Origin: Rotaria macrura
Lineage: Eukaryota > Rotifera > Eurotatoria > Philodinida > Philodinidae
Assembly: GCA_900239685.1 (NCBI GenBank)
Contig: OENT01000639.1
Location: 1 to 64,000, forward strand
Length of the DNA stretch: 64,000 bases
Direction: 5' to 3'
Below, one piece after another: positions 51,701-63,600 of the stretch. Within the stretch, counting starts at the first letter, position 1, and each line of letters begins with the position of its first letter. The notes under the pieces were generated by a model. That model worked only from the letters and a program-made list of their open reading frames with translations, did not search any database and was not told the DNA's origin. Position numbers and translations under genes: made by a program.

Positions 51701-53528
51701 TATAAGAGAAAGACTCGACGAAAATTCTCAACTCCATAAAATGAGGTTGCAGTGAGGTCGTCAACGCAGTCCAATTCAATAATCAATGGTTGCGCAGTTT
51801 CTTTTCGATAGAGTATGTCAAATTTTGATATAAAGTCAAGTTTCGATATTTGCCCTTTTGCCATATATGCATTTTATCTTAGTATGTATATTTATCAAAA
51901 TTATTTAGAAACTACGACGAGACTATTAATCGTTAAATATTTTACTATTCAAAATTGATTGAAATTCAATCAGTCTATTGTATTGAAAGAGCTGTGAATC
52001 GAAATCTATGATTTTTTTCATGGAAATTCAAGTACATCTCATATCCATGAAAAATAGATCTCCCACGCTTGACCGCTTTCTTTCGATAGCTCAGAGAATA
52101 ACTTCAAGCTTCAATGGATCACTTTTATGTATTACTCCTAGGACGAAGTTGCAGGTCTACAAGCATGTGTGACTAGGCTTGACAAGACTCGAAGCTCCCT
52201 AACAGCAATTGATTCGAATACATTGTCCTATTTGGTAGAAAGACGGAGTTTTCTCGTCTCTCAATTGAAAAAAAATCTAAGAATAACTATGTAAAAAGAT
52301 ATTGCAATTAAAAATATTTGCCCGAATTCAAAATATCGATATTGAATTGCTTGGCATGGAACGCATGTGTTCATCTTCTAACCATGCCGTATCTTGTCAT
52401 GATGCTCATAAAATGACGCTCATCAAGTGTAAGTACTTTATTGATATTATCGTTATTCCTACAGTCAGATGGTGAAGTTACATTAATTGAAATTTAAAAC
52501 TTCCAACAATCGCTGACTACAATATTTGTCTCAGTAATTTCGTATCAAAAATGTCTCACTTCTTTATGCCACTGAAAAGAACAAGAAGAAATTTTACATC
52601 CCGAAAAATGCTCATCGATTTATAGATATAATTCTTTATTACTGAAAATTAAATAGCTTCGATGAAATTTCTTCGACCATGTCCGAATATACAATCGAAA
52701 AGAGAACACAACTCAAGAAATAAGCAAAAAAACAAAGTTGGTATATTTTTTGTTGCTGAAAGTTTGCTTGTTATTTTATAAGCGCATTATGGAGTTCTCA
52801 TCAAAAGTCTTCTAAATTATGGTGAGCGTGACAATGTGAACACGAGAGCAACTAAAAAGTACTTCCAGATATTTCGTTACTGTAAAATCGATCGATGAGA
52901 ATTCATATTCATAAAACGCTTTAATAAAATCAAAGAGTAATTTAGTCGACTTTCACATTACATCGACATAGATTGAAGAGATCCTATCTGGTATGTTTTC
53001 TTAATCTAGAACACTTCATTAAAACATTTCGAATACTTTACACAAGCGATGACTTAGAATTAGAATATAATTCAATATTTACCTCATTTTGACTTTCTAA
53101 ATCAGTTACATTCGATGAAGTGACCTTAGTTAAAACAGCAGCAGCTCTAAATAAGATAAAAAGATGCCATCCATAGTCGATATAACTTTAATCGACAGCT
53201 ACGTACGCTTGACGACGATTCTGATTTTCTTTGTCAATCTTCATCTTCCATTCTTTGAGTTTTGCTCTAAATCGACTTTTCATACCAATCGTTGGTTCGT
53301 GTATTGTTCCATCTTCCTTTTCATAGACAAGTAATTGTGTGATGTCACCATCAATCAATTGCATCAAACCTTCACCGTCTATGTTTCTCTCTGATAAAAC
53401 AATAGAAAACTGAATTTCCTATCACTAATGGTCTAGACGAAAGAATTACCTTTGAATAGTTTTATTTGCTTTTTAAAACCATTTTCTTTTAACCACTGCC
53501 CAACTTTCTTCACTGTCCACTTCTCCAT
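42785..53528 (-). CDS. SAM - KH-like - macro-like - TIR multidomain protein
   Basis: This is a probable cytoplasmic immune or stress-signalling protein of about 1,400 residues. Exons placed are 53528-53450, 53390-53207, 53146-53083, 51488-50634, 47652-47206, 47158-46624, about 45543-45367 (junctions unsure), 45277-44610, 44014-43714 and 43659-42785. Except around exon 7, phases agree across every junction. Exons 1-2 give a SAM domain (WTVKKVGQWLKENGF, then IDGEGLMQLIDGDI). Exons 4-5 look like KH-type repeats. Exons 5-6 give a macro-like domain (GSIEVVMGDIALQK, VPSTSFGLKESLIERAGD, GGELSCRKILFVNW). Exon 8 carries a TIR domain (FSLVLSHSPNDSIISQRLA, VILCVSESYFQ, CIVPVKVQ). Its usual catalytic Glu is Gln (codon 44775-44777). 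Exons 9-10 form a charged, low-complexity tail I do not recognise. The SAM exon pattern is repeated in the divergent paralogue at 60628. Confidence 0.7.
44533..45277 (-). other. TIR-domain exon region of the minus-strand gene
   Basis: Exon 8 ends at a GTAAGT donor after DKLLLKI (44610). The open frame runs on to 44533 only as intron read-through. The first ~90 residues are KH-like or linker. The TIR starts near FKDFSLVLSHSPNDS. The box normally Y-x4-W-C-x2-E reads YFQDESCEKQ, so both the Trp and the Glu are replaced. The style of the later part (IVPVKVQ, then W.Q, then LLLKI) resembles the animal TIRs found in molluscs and rotifers rather than Toll or MyD88. Confidence 0.7.
46236..46373. repeat. 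Foldback element in an intron of the TIR gene
   Basis: GGTGCCAG and ACTGGATATCTAT on the left pair with the inverted right end GGTGTCAG and ACTGGATATCTAT. The intervening ~80 bp are AT-rich. It lies in the ~1.1-kb intron after the macro-like exon. Confidence 0.5.
47918..48855. mobile_element. Element with ~200-bp terminal inverted repeats
   Basis: The arms 47918-48118 and 48648-48855 are inverted copies, about 90% alike by eye. Both start ACAAGCGATCGAAAAGTC and pass through GCAATGTCTGAACTTCAA. The middle ~530 bp has no frame. Open frames on both arms are mirror images of each other and not genes. It lies in the 2.98-kb intron 47653-50633 of the TIR gene. Confidence 0.7.
49158..49289. mobile_element. 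TA-flanked foldback element, copy 1
   Basis: The ends CCCATGTAAAAAAAT and the inverted copy ATTTTTTTACATGGG are flanked by TA at 49156-49157 and 49290-49291. The body pairs AATCGATTTT with its complement. Length 132 bp. It fits a mariner-type miniature element. Same intron as above. Confidence 0.7.
50094..50404. mobile_element. Miniature element with ~120-bp inverted arms, ends AGTCCCACTGAAAAA
   Basis: Nearly the whole 311 bp is one long inverted repeat. AGTCCCACTGAAAAA, GATTATAATCGGATTTTTCT and ACCAACGATGATTTGAT occur on both arms. Only about 60 bp of loop remain. There is no frame. It is inside an intron of the TIR gene, next to the coding-like stretch 50405-50560. Confidence 0.75.
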
Positions 53529-54296
53529 GAACTATTACTTTGAACATCAAATAAAAACGTGGTATGAAATAAACTATCAACATTTTTCGATGATTGAACA
53601 CTCGGTGAAGATCGACTCATTCATGAATATGACTTACTAATGCTTTGTACACGATGTTCATTCACATATCATACACGTATTAGTTAGTCTTTTTTGATAG
53701 CGGCAACCAAACAGATGAATTCCTACCATGTGAATTAATGTTAAACGTATGAGCATATCTATTTCATGTTAATATCAACAACAACGGTTAGTTTCAGAAG
53801 ATCTTAAGACTTCAGGTGTAATCTTAGCAGGAGCTTCGAAATTCACATGTAAGTATGCATAGAGTAGTCTGAAAGCAACGTTCTGAAATAGCATAGTGTG
53901 TATTAATTTATCAACTCGGTACCCTTTCTGTGACAACTCTTTAGAGCATCCGATTCAAGTGAAATATAATTTCGTTTCTATTCGAATAATTCGCTAACTT
54001 AGTTGGAATCTTAAAAATTCAGCAAAACTTCTCCATGTATTCAGTTCGATCATTCTAATGATGAAAATTTGCCTTGTTGGTTCATCGATTAGAAATTCGA
54101 GAATCAAGGCATGTTATTAAATGTAAAATTCGCTGTTATTACTTCATTAGTAGTTGAAATAAGTCGAATAGTCCGAGTTCGGTTCTTGGTAAGGGAAAAA
54201 AGGAAAACATATTGGCTCTAAACTTGTGTTCAATTTATTTTCATACTGTTTATTCATCATCTAGTAACTCGTTTAAAATAAATGAGAGTTCATGTT
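53529..54296. other. Upstream region of the TIR gene
   Basis: No gene seen. It should include the promoter of the minus-strand SAM-TIR gene. No motif recognised with confidence. Confidence 0.4.
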
Positions 54297-55578
54297 TAGG
54301 GGTGGCACTTTCACTTTCCTTTCGGAAAGGAAAGCTTTTTGACTTTCCCTACTTTCCTTTCTGAAAAGAAAGAAAAGAAAAGCTATACTATGAGCTGAGC
54401 GATACGTTTTAAAAGCTTTGATATACATATGATGTGTTTAACATGCGAAGCCTTAACAGACAAATGGTGAATATTTTCCAGCTATTTCCTGATTATTACT
54501 CAATTTTCTTTCTCCTTCTTCACACTGATCACTTTCTGGGCTACCTTTGATTAACTCTTATTCTATTCCAATAATCTGATACGGCCTGCTATACTTTCTG
54601 AGTTATCTCCCTCTTGGTACATGGCGATCCTAAATAGATTCTTACTTATGTTTTTGCTAGAAAAATCAATCATATATTAGATTTTAAATAAGAGTGTATT
54701 CTTAATAAAATTGATTGCCTTCTATTGACATCGACCAATATTAAGGATCATGATCTAAAACGGGATTTGAAGAATATAGAGTAGAAATTGAGACTCCCTC
54801 CCATCACAGACCAACACAAACATTTTATTTAACTAATTAACTACTAATTGTCTAATTAATTAATTAACAGCCCATCGCAGACAGTGACCGACAGATTTCA
54901 GAGAGCATTACAAAACGGGGCCGACGGCCTCAAATGATTATCGGAGATCATTTGTAACTAACATTTAATTAAAGTGTAGATACAGCATTTCCTTCATGAA
55001 GTTCTATACTGAGAAGTAAGAAATTATGAAGAAGTATCTCCAATATACTTAAATTGCTCGATTTTCAAGAATGTACAGGAGTAATTTCATCCTGCTTCAG
55101 ATATTAATTTTGTAGCCATTATGCTAACAACTTTCTTAAAGACTTCTATCATTTCTTTGTAGCTTTTAAGCATCCTGTTTATTTATATTTCACACGTGCA
55201 AGATGAAAAGATAAATGATCGATATAAGATACAGGAAACCAAAATAGACGATTTTCCATCGAGTTTTGATCTCAGATCTTGATTTCCTCTTGTTCACCTT
55301 CTTTTCAATTCATAGAAAAGTGAGCTACTGATGGAGATAAATTGTCCGACTTTCTTAAAAAATACCAAGATCCGAATACTTTTTCATTTTTCATTTTTCA
55401 CGTTTCTCAAATCTTATTTCAGAGAAAAGAGTAGATACTTGAAATTGAATTGCATTTATTGCCCTCTTTGTGTACTCAAAAAGTGAGTACACTACTAAAA
55501 TCGGTCAGTGTGTCCGTCCGTTTATTCGATAACTCTTCACAATTACATTCGATTGAGTTGAAATTTTGTGCACAGAAT

Positions 55579-55872
55579 NNNNNNNNNNNNNNNNNNNNNN
55601 NNNNNNNNNNNNNNNNNNNNNNNNNNNNNNNNNNNNNNNNNNNNNNNNNNNNNNNNNNNNNNNNNNNNNNNNNNNNNNNNNNNNNNNNNNNNNNNNNNNN
55701 NNNNNNNNNNNNNNNNNNNNNNNNNNNNNNNNNNNNNNNNNNNNNNNNNNNNNNNNNNNNNNNNNNNNNNNNNNNNNNNNNNNNNNNNNNNNNNNNNNNN
55801 NNNNNNNNNNNNNNNNNNNNNNNNNNNNNNNNNNNNNNNNNNNNNNNNNNNNNNNNNNNNNNNNNNNNNNNN
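55579..55872. other. Assembly gap (294 N)
   Basis: A run of 294 N lies inside the hAT-like element. The left flank holds the palindrome GTGTACTCA / TGAGTACAC at 55469-55491, and CTTTTTGAAGTACACA appears right of the gap. A hairpin or repeat probably blocked assembly. Open frames spanning the gap are meaningless. Confidence 0.95.
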
Positions 55873-56470
55873 TCCGTGCACACATTCTAGAATGACTGAT
55901 TTGTCTCATTCACTTTTTGAAGTACACATAACTCTCGGACATAAGTCCGAAGTTTTCACATTTATTAAAATATAATATTACATAGGAAGTTGAGTAACTC
56001 CAGAAAACAATCAGCTAGCACTCTAGTTTTCTTCACTCAGAATTCGGTATGGGAGAACACTAATCTATCCAATGTCACATATTAAAGAGATTATCCCAAG
56101 TGATTTCTGTTAGGAACTTCAGCGAGCAGCTTTTTCATTTAGGAAGGTTTAGAACAATCTCTTCAAAACTTGAGTTACCTTGGACTTTGAAATCTATTCT
56201 AGTAGATTCATTCATTTTTTTGTTTGAGTAACGCATCTCAGACTCTGTAAGCTCCAAACAATTTAGCTTTCTCACTTCACACTTAACTGAGATGTTAAGA
56301 TAACTCTGCTTGCCTTTCATGCTGATTGTCGTAGTAAAATTCCCTTTTTTCGTCCAGAGATTTAAGGTCTATAAGGAAAAGTCACTAAAGAAGGCGATCT
56401 TCGGCTGCTCCTGTCCTTCACTGTGACATGACAGTTATGAGTGATAAAGGGCACAACTGGATGAGATCTA

Positions 56471-56560
56471 CCCATGCAAAAAAAAATAATCAAAAAATCG
56501 ATTTTCAATCGATTTTTTGATTATTAAAACTGATTTTTTACATCTTTTTTTTCACATGGG
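56471..56560. mobile_element. TA-flanked foldback element, copy 2
   Basis: The ends CCCATGCAAAAAAAAA and, inverted, CCCATGTGAAAAAAAA are flanked by TA on both sides. The centre is a perfect palindrome (AATCAAAAAATCGATTTTCA and its complement). Same family as 49158-49289. It sits inside the hAT-like element, so it is younger. Confidence 0.7.
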
Positions 56561-57866
56561 TAGTCGTCAGCCTACGTACGTGAAATGTCTGCCTGCAAGA
56601 TATAATATAAGGAAATTAAAGCTGTTTTTTGGTAGAACAAACTTTATTTTATTTATTTATGGAAAACCTATTAATCATGGCGCGTGGCAGTTGTATTCCT
56701 CTCATGTGTGTGCTACAAGAATGCATCTTGAATGCGTTCATTAACAACATGAGTTCATTCAGGTGTGAACTTGATGATTCCCGATTATTACAGTAATAGA
56801 TATACAATGAATGCACAGTGAAGTTCCTTAATTGTGAAAGCGATTTTCCAAACATTCTAACACAAACTTCTTAGGTTTACTCTACAAAAGTTTTGAACCT
56901 CGCACAGCTTATCGCCAAGTGACTACTCTCAAGTAGTGGAAGACACAGCTTATAACTGCTTGGATTTCTATTCATCTCAATTTCTTCCACACATTCTATT
57001 TTAAAACGACATTACAAATCCCCGCATGTATCACCGTTCTCTGACTCGAGAGATTTTTCTCTTGGTAAATTCAGAAACTGAAAAATTCGATTGATTGCAT
57101 ACTATATGAATCATGTATGATCATATAAAAGCTTGTTTAAACCCTCCAAAAATGATTTGATAAGTTCATAATTGTATAGAACCTAAGCAGATAACACTGC
57201 CGAAAACACTCTTAAACGCAACAAGAGAGTAAACACCGAAAAAAATTGGTATGCAGCGAACACTTGTGGCTCCTGATAGTTAGCGGAAAACATCCATTTT
57301 TTGTCATTTTTGTGAGTTTAATCACGCTTTTGACAGTATTTTCTGCTTGAGAATTGATCAGAAACAACCCACGCAGAAAGGGAAGAAATGTTTTATCTCT
57401 ATTCCATCTCTTTTACTGATATAAATCAAAAAGAATCTTTTAGAACTAAGGTGAAGCGATCCTCAATATATTTTTCTTGTTATCAGAAAGAATGAAAAAG
57501 ACTGTCGAGTTAACCATAGTGAACGCAGAATGATAAGACCGGATATATTAGTTTAACCCTGAGCGAGGCACAAATGGAACAATCATCATAGAAAAGTGAC
57601 TTCAAATTTGAGAAAAATAATGACGGAAGAAAGGAAACAAAGATCCGTCAGTGTTACTGATGCTTGGATGATTGCTGTACGACCTTTATCATCGTTAACA
57701 CATATCCTGTAAAATTCTAACAAAATAAAAGATTTCAACTTTCCTTTCCTTTCTTTTCGGAAAGGAAAGTGAGGGAAAGCAATAACTTTCCTTTCCTAAA
57801 AATAAGGAAAGCAAAATGTTTCTTTTGCTTTCTGAAAGCAAAAAGAAAGTGAAAGTGCCACCCCTA

Positions 57867-60627
57867 TCCATGTTCGAGTGAGTAGATTAACTGAAACGTC
57901 TTTGAAAACCTACTTGTTAATCAAGACTCAAATGTAATTTGATTCAATTCACTTTCTAACACGATCTTATTGATTGGTATGGATCAATAGAATTTTTCAA
58001 TTTAATTTCTCTTACAATTCAATCCTTTCCTTGTAGCAACGGCTGAAATAGTTTCGCTCTCGAAACCTGCGTAACTAACCAACATCTTCAGTTATTGACA
58101 TTTAGCCCTTGCATATAAAATTTGATTATTCTGTACGGTGATGTCTTTCTCTAGGATTATATTCATATTATGCTGCTCACATGGTCTTTTCTGTTTCTAT
58201 TTTTTGAATAATTTCCATTTATTACAGAAAATATGAAGGCATTATTTTTCTAGGCGCATTTTTAAAATCATTCCGTCTTGTAGGATTTCCGTAGACAATA
58301 AAAAACATGCTTTGTCAGGCGAAATTCTTTTCTTTCATATGATGCATTGTAGCTACTATCGGGATATGATTGCTAGTTGTTATCTTTCTACTTCAATTCT
58401 GAGTCTAATGTAAAAAAAATCTCTCGTTGACATAAATTTTGAAATGGTGCTCAATCATCAACACTTTCTCATGTAAATGATTCCAGAGAAAAGACAGAAT
58501 TCTTTCGTGAATATCTAAAGATTAATATCATATATGGTACTATATTTAGTTTCCTGTATGTTTCAGAAAAATTCAACTTACTTAATCAGAGTGGTCGATT
58601 GTGACTTTCACGCAATGATTTGTGATAAAGTATGCATTTTTGAAGTAACATTCAATTTTTGTCCTTTTTTCTTTTTGATAGTTGCTCACTGGCTAATGCC
58701 ATTTTCTCAATAAAAAGAAACACTTCAAGTTAAAAAGAAAAAAAATATTACAAAAAGGGAGAATCAATTTTTACGACTCAATTCTTTCTTTTTCGTTATA
58801 TTTGTCAAAATGAAACGAATAATGACTGTCCGATAGCATTGGTAAGTTTCCAGTTTTTTCTTTATTAAGAATTATGCAAAGCGAAGCTGTTCAATGAATA
58901 TGTAGAATTTAAGCATATACGAATGCTAATAACGAATACATGAAGTACTGATCATTTTTCCTTCTATAAAGGTTTACTATAAAAAAAAGAGGTAGACTAC
59001 TTTAACTGAATCGAAATAAGTTATTGTTAAACTTCAATGATGATGAAAGTCCAGTATTGGAAAAGAAAAACTTTAATTTAGATCATGTTTCTTGACAGAT
59101 AAGACTGCGGAGCTGACTATTATCGACAATGAACTTATCATACATCGGTAATAGGTTTTCTATCGTCATTGAAAAATATTCTTTTTTATACATGATTCAA
59201 CCAGAAATCATCTCACGAACTGAAGAAGATGTGGGTAAAAATATTTCGATTTTGTTGAACTTACTCAAGCACGTAGTTCAGTCGATGTAAACTTCTCTAT
59301 AAGGCTGGCGACTTCCGAAATCGATAATAGAAATGATTCTGTCTTTCGATTTCTATTATACAACAGAATAGTTTCTCCAAAATCTGGTTTCTTGTATTCG
59401 TCATATTTTCAAAATCACAGAGATTGATGTCTGTCAACGAGGCACTTTTCGCAACATTAAACAATCTTCCATGAAAAAATTAAAAAATAATTGTTTTGAG
59501 CTAATCTTCACTAAAATAAAACAAGTATGCCGTGTAAAATTTGATTCAAAATTAATGATTTCGCTCAAAGTTTTAAACGAGCAGGAAATTCTATCGTAGT
59601 GAAGCAATCATACCAAGCAAACAATCAAAACCTTCACAAGGAACAAGCAGAAAATGATCCTATCTTCTACGATAACTGTGTAAACAACAAAGGCAATACT
59701 GATTCGTTAAAAATAATGTCTGAATGCGTCTGAATGTCATTCTACATGAAATACATGTCGACATAGCTTTTTTCACGTGATTAATAAAAGCGATCGAACC
59801 CGGCTGAATAGGTTAAAGAAAAAAATTAAAAATACATCTAGTTGTGCTCGTTATTTGAAAAGAATAGTGTGAAAATTTCTGGAAGTGTGTCGTTTCTTAC
59901 AACGATGTGCTCACGATTTAGTCGAAAACTCAGTAACCTAAACCACCATTAGTAAAATGGACGAATTCAATAACTAGTCAAATTTACAATACTGCGCGAA
60001 TTCTATTCTGCATCGTTATAATGAAGCCTTTTTGAAATGCGCAATTTCAGTTTTTCAGAGATCAGAATAATATCTAGTACTGATTGCGTATTTGAAAAGA
60101 TGAGTCCGATAATTAACTATTGCATTCAGGTTTCGGGGTTAATCTAATTATATTCATTTATCTTTATGAACGATTTTTTTCGAATAGTTTCATCGATGTA
60201 TAATCGTAGCGTATGTTGAATTCATCTTTTGATTTTCTAAGACATCTTTCTTCGACGATCAAAAATATGACAAGATCAAATGACCTGATGACTACTGTTT
60301 TTCAATATTTGATGCATACAGTTGTAGAGAAGCTAACGATCTTTAGTGAGACGTTAAAGAAGAAGAAGAAAATATCTGTCTCGATCAATAAAGCTGAAAT
60401 TTCAAGCGTACTAAATTCTATAATATGCGTTTGAAATACGACATCGTCTGAATTTCGCGACTGAAACATATTTTAACATGTATTATACTTATAAATGAGT
60501 TATGAGCGGTGGTAGCTGCTATCTATTACGAACAAAATGGTGTATGAGTAATACTGTTTATGAAATATTCTAGCCCCTGTTTTTTCAGATTGTTTTATTT
60601 TCAACAACAAAAAATTAGAACATTTCC
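57867..60627. other. Upstream region of the plus-strand SAM gene
   Basis: AT-rich with no supported gene. It should contain the promoter of the gene starting at 60628. Nothing else recognised. Confidence 0.4.
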
Positions 60628-63600
60628 ATGACGAATTTGACCGTAGATCAAGTTGGAAATTGGTTGAAAGTTAATGCTTTTGAGAAATATATAGAAAATT
60701 TCAGAGGTGAGCAATCTTCGTATCAATTGTCTATCATAATTTTCATTCATAAACATTGAAAATAGATGAAGACGTCGATGGTGTAGCTCTGATCGGTTTA
60801 CAAGATGGAGATATTTTAAAATTATTGTCGATAATAGAAAAAGACGGAACAATAAGAAATCCAACAGCGAAAGCACAACGTAAATTCAAAGCAGCATTAG
60901 AAGAATACAGAAAGTTAGTTAAGCAAGAAAAGAAGAAACGAAGAAGAAGGAGGTATGTATTTTCAACTTCATAACAGATGCTTCTCACTCGTGCGTAAGA
61001 AGCAGAATGCTTCTCGATTGTACGTATAACAGGTTGGAGATATTGGAAATATATCGATTTAAATTCGCATGCACTCTCCTATTGTTCTTACAATCCATGA
61101 GAATTCTTCTAGGTGCGATCGGAGAAAGACAACGTCTATGGAATATCTTTCATGTCATCACTTAATCTCGTATGAAATTCTTTTTCCTTTTTAGTTCGTC
61201 AAATAATAGAGGAGTTGGCACAGATACAAATGGTCGTGACAAAAAGTAAATCATGAAAACCGAATCTCTCGTAGTCAAAAAGAAACAATGTCAATTTATA
61301 TTTAGTTTATCAGTAAAATCAACGAGTGATGCATCGCACAAAACTAATGATGTAGGAACATACTCAAAAGCGTATCCTATTGAACCCAAGAGTATCAGTA
61401 TGAAATTTTTAAAAAATGAATTAATCTGTTCGAATTTAAAAAGACATTATCTTAAAACATATCATGTTACATATCAAATACAAATGCAAAATGAAACCGA
61501 TGACACAAAAAGTTCTTTGCACATAAAACTGTCTGGTGCTAAAGCAAATGTAAAAAGTGCCTCTACCGATCTTCAAACATTACTGGGAAATATAAAAACT
61601 AAAATTTTCAATAATGAAGATTTAGATAAAAAAAGTAATCGATTCAAATTTTTTATTGTCAATTATTTTCATGTATGAGGAATTGTTTTTCATCATTTTA
61701 ATTCAAGTTATTCGTTGTTCGAAACGCATTTATGCTGATTCCGCTCTTGCGATACTTCAAAGAGTGTTTGCCGATAAGAAAAAATTAACACTCTGGGAGA
61801 AAACGAGTCTATTATCTGGTTATTATATTGTTCATTACATTAGTGGACAACATAAGTTCAGCATATCTGAAGAATTTATCGATCGTACGCTCAACAATGA
61901 GATATCTTATGTTAGAGATATTACAATAGAAGATGTGGATAAGATTCAACTAAAATTTCAGCAAGAATTAGATGAATTCATTAATGACAAAAAAGAACAA
62001 CAGTTACAACAACAAACAATGGCTATTATTTATTGTCGATATCCATATCAAACAGAAATGAAAATCAGCTTTTTTGGTCTACGAAATCTGGTAGATATTG
62101 CTAAAAGTCAAATCAAAATCTTAATCAACAAACATCGCACGAGAAAAATGTGGATCGGCCTAGATTCGAAACAGGTAAGAATCTATTTGTTAGTGCAATG
62201 TTGAATTACTATCTAGTTTCAAACGATATTATTGCCAATACTCGACATACAAAACTTCAGCTTGACCTATGTTTTGAACCTCTCGCTTGATTGTTCGACA
62301 AGTCTAATCCGATTCTTCCCGCATTCTAATTATAAAATTGGCATGATCGTTCATAGACTAATTGTTGGTTGTGTGTCTTTTTAGCGTGAACATCTATTGG
62401 ACAATTGTTTTCATGAAATAAGAAAAATCGAACTTGCCTATAAAGATGATAATGTTAAAATTGGCATTCGTGAAAATTTAATACATGGACCACAATATTT
62501 AATCAAAAAAGTAAAAGAATTAATTCAGTCAATGGTTTTCCGAACCGATACTCTCATTTTTTCATCAGTGAAAAATACATTTATATTAACAGAGAAAGAT
62601 TATTTAAAATTGGAAGCTATTGCTCAAAATTACAGTTGTGAAATCAATAAAATCGATACGGAAACGAAAAAAGAACTTATACGACTACCGAAAGGCAATT
62701 TAACATCAACATCAACCTATATCATCAAACAATCAAATGAATTTTATTCTTCATTATCAATGTGGAGAAAATTCTCTATCTCAACTAATACGATAGAAAT
62801 TCATAAATCCAGCGATTTAGCCGTTAGTTCGATGAATCTTTGTGTCTCTTTTACAAATCTATTGATTGATTTTTGTTGCTATCTATTCTAGGTTGACATA
62901 TCTATAGTATCGACAATTGCAGATGCTATAAAAGAAAATATCGACCCAAGCAATGGTAACGGTTATTTTGAATCCGATACGGGTAAAAGACTTTTATTTA
63001 TTCAATGGTCACCATGTCTTTCGGAAGAAGATAACAATCAGATGAATAGTTTGAAGAAATTCATCGCTACATCAATCAAACACATAGACATGCTATGCAA
63101 AGACGCTGTTAAAACAATAGCATACGCGACAACAGATTGGGAACAGTATGACAATAGAAAACAGTTAGCAGAAGATATTATTAATACGTTGATCGATCAA
63201 CTTGGAACGAAAGATTATTCTGATCGTTCATGGAAAATATTATTTCTTTTTAATGATGGACAAAACGACTTTTTTCATGAATTTTCACAAGTTATTTTAG
63301 CAAAACAAACGGATGGAAACGATTATGAGCAATTCTTCTATCCCATATCAAGTATGTTGATCTTTAAGGAAAGAAATAGAAAACTACATTTTATATCTAT
63401 TCAAAAAAAATCAGTCAGTATTCATGAGGAAATCTTCCCAACTGTAGTATATGTTCATATATCGCTCGGCGTGATAGATTGATTTTATGCAATCTGGTGA
63501 ATTATAACATGAGTCTACAATGGTTTAGTATTTCAAGTCATTGTTCTCAGGATATCGACTTTTTATTTTATCAAAGCTGATGTCCTTTTAAGGTCAGGTG

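Larger units (their letters stand above)
54297..57866. mobile_element. 3.57-kb hAT-like element between the two SAM genes
   Basis: The ends are a perfect 22-bp inverted repeat starting TAGGGGTGGCACTTTCAC. Flanking 8-mers TTCATGTT (54289-54296) and TCCATGTT (57867-57874) differ at one base, which fits a hAT target duplication. Clusters of CTTTCC/GGAAAG lie just inside both ends, as hAT subterminal binding sites do. No transposase frame could be recognised, but 294 bases are unsequenced. A TA-flanked foldback element (56471-56560) has inserted into it. It could also be two related short elements, but the matching ends and flanks argue for one. Confidence 0.6.

Noticed and set aside
55450-55975. 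Several open frames of 109-146 codons
   Set aside because: They run through the N gap and have no real sequence.
59770-59820. tRNA-like T-loop (GGGTTCGATCGC on minus strand)
   Set aside because: No D-arm, anticodon arm or paired acceptor stem in the neighbouring sequence.
61245-61252. Apparent in-frame stop between SAM and KH-like parts of the plus-strand gene
   Set aside because: A 60-nt intron (61246-61305; GTAAAT donor, TATATTTAG acceptor) removes it in phase, and such sizes are normal here.
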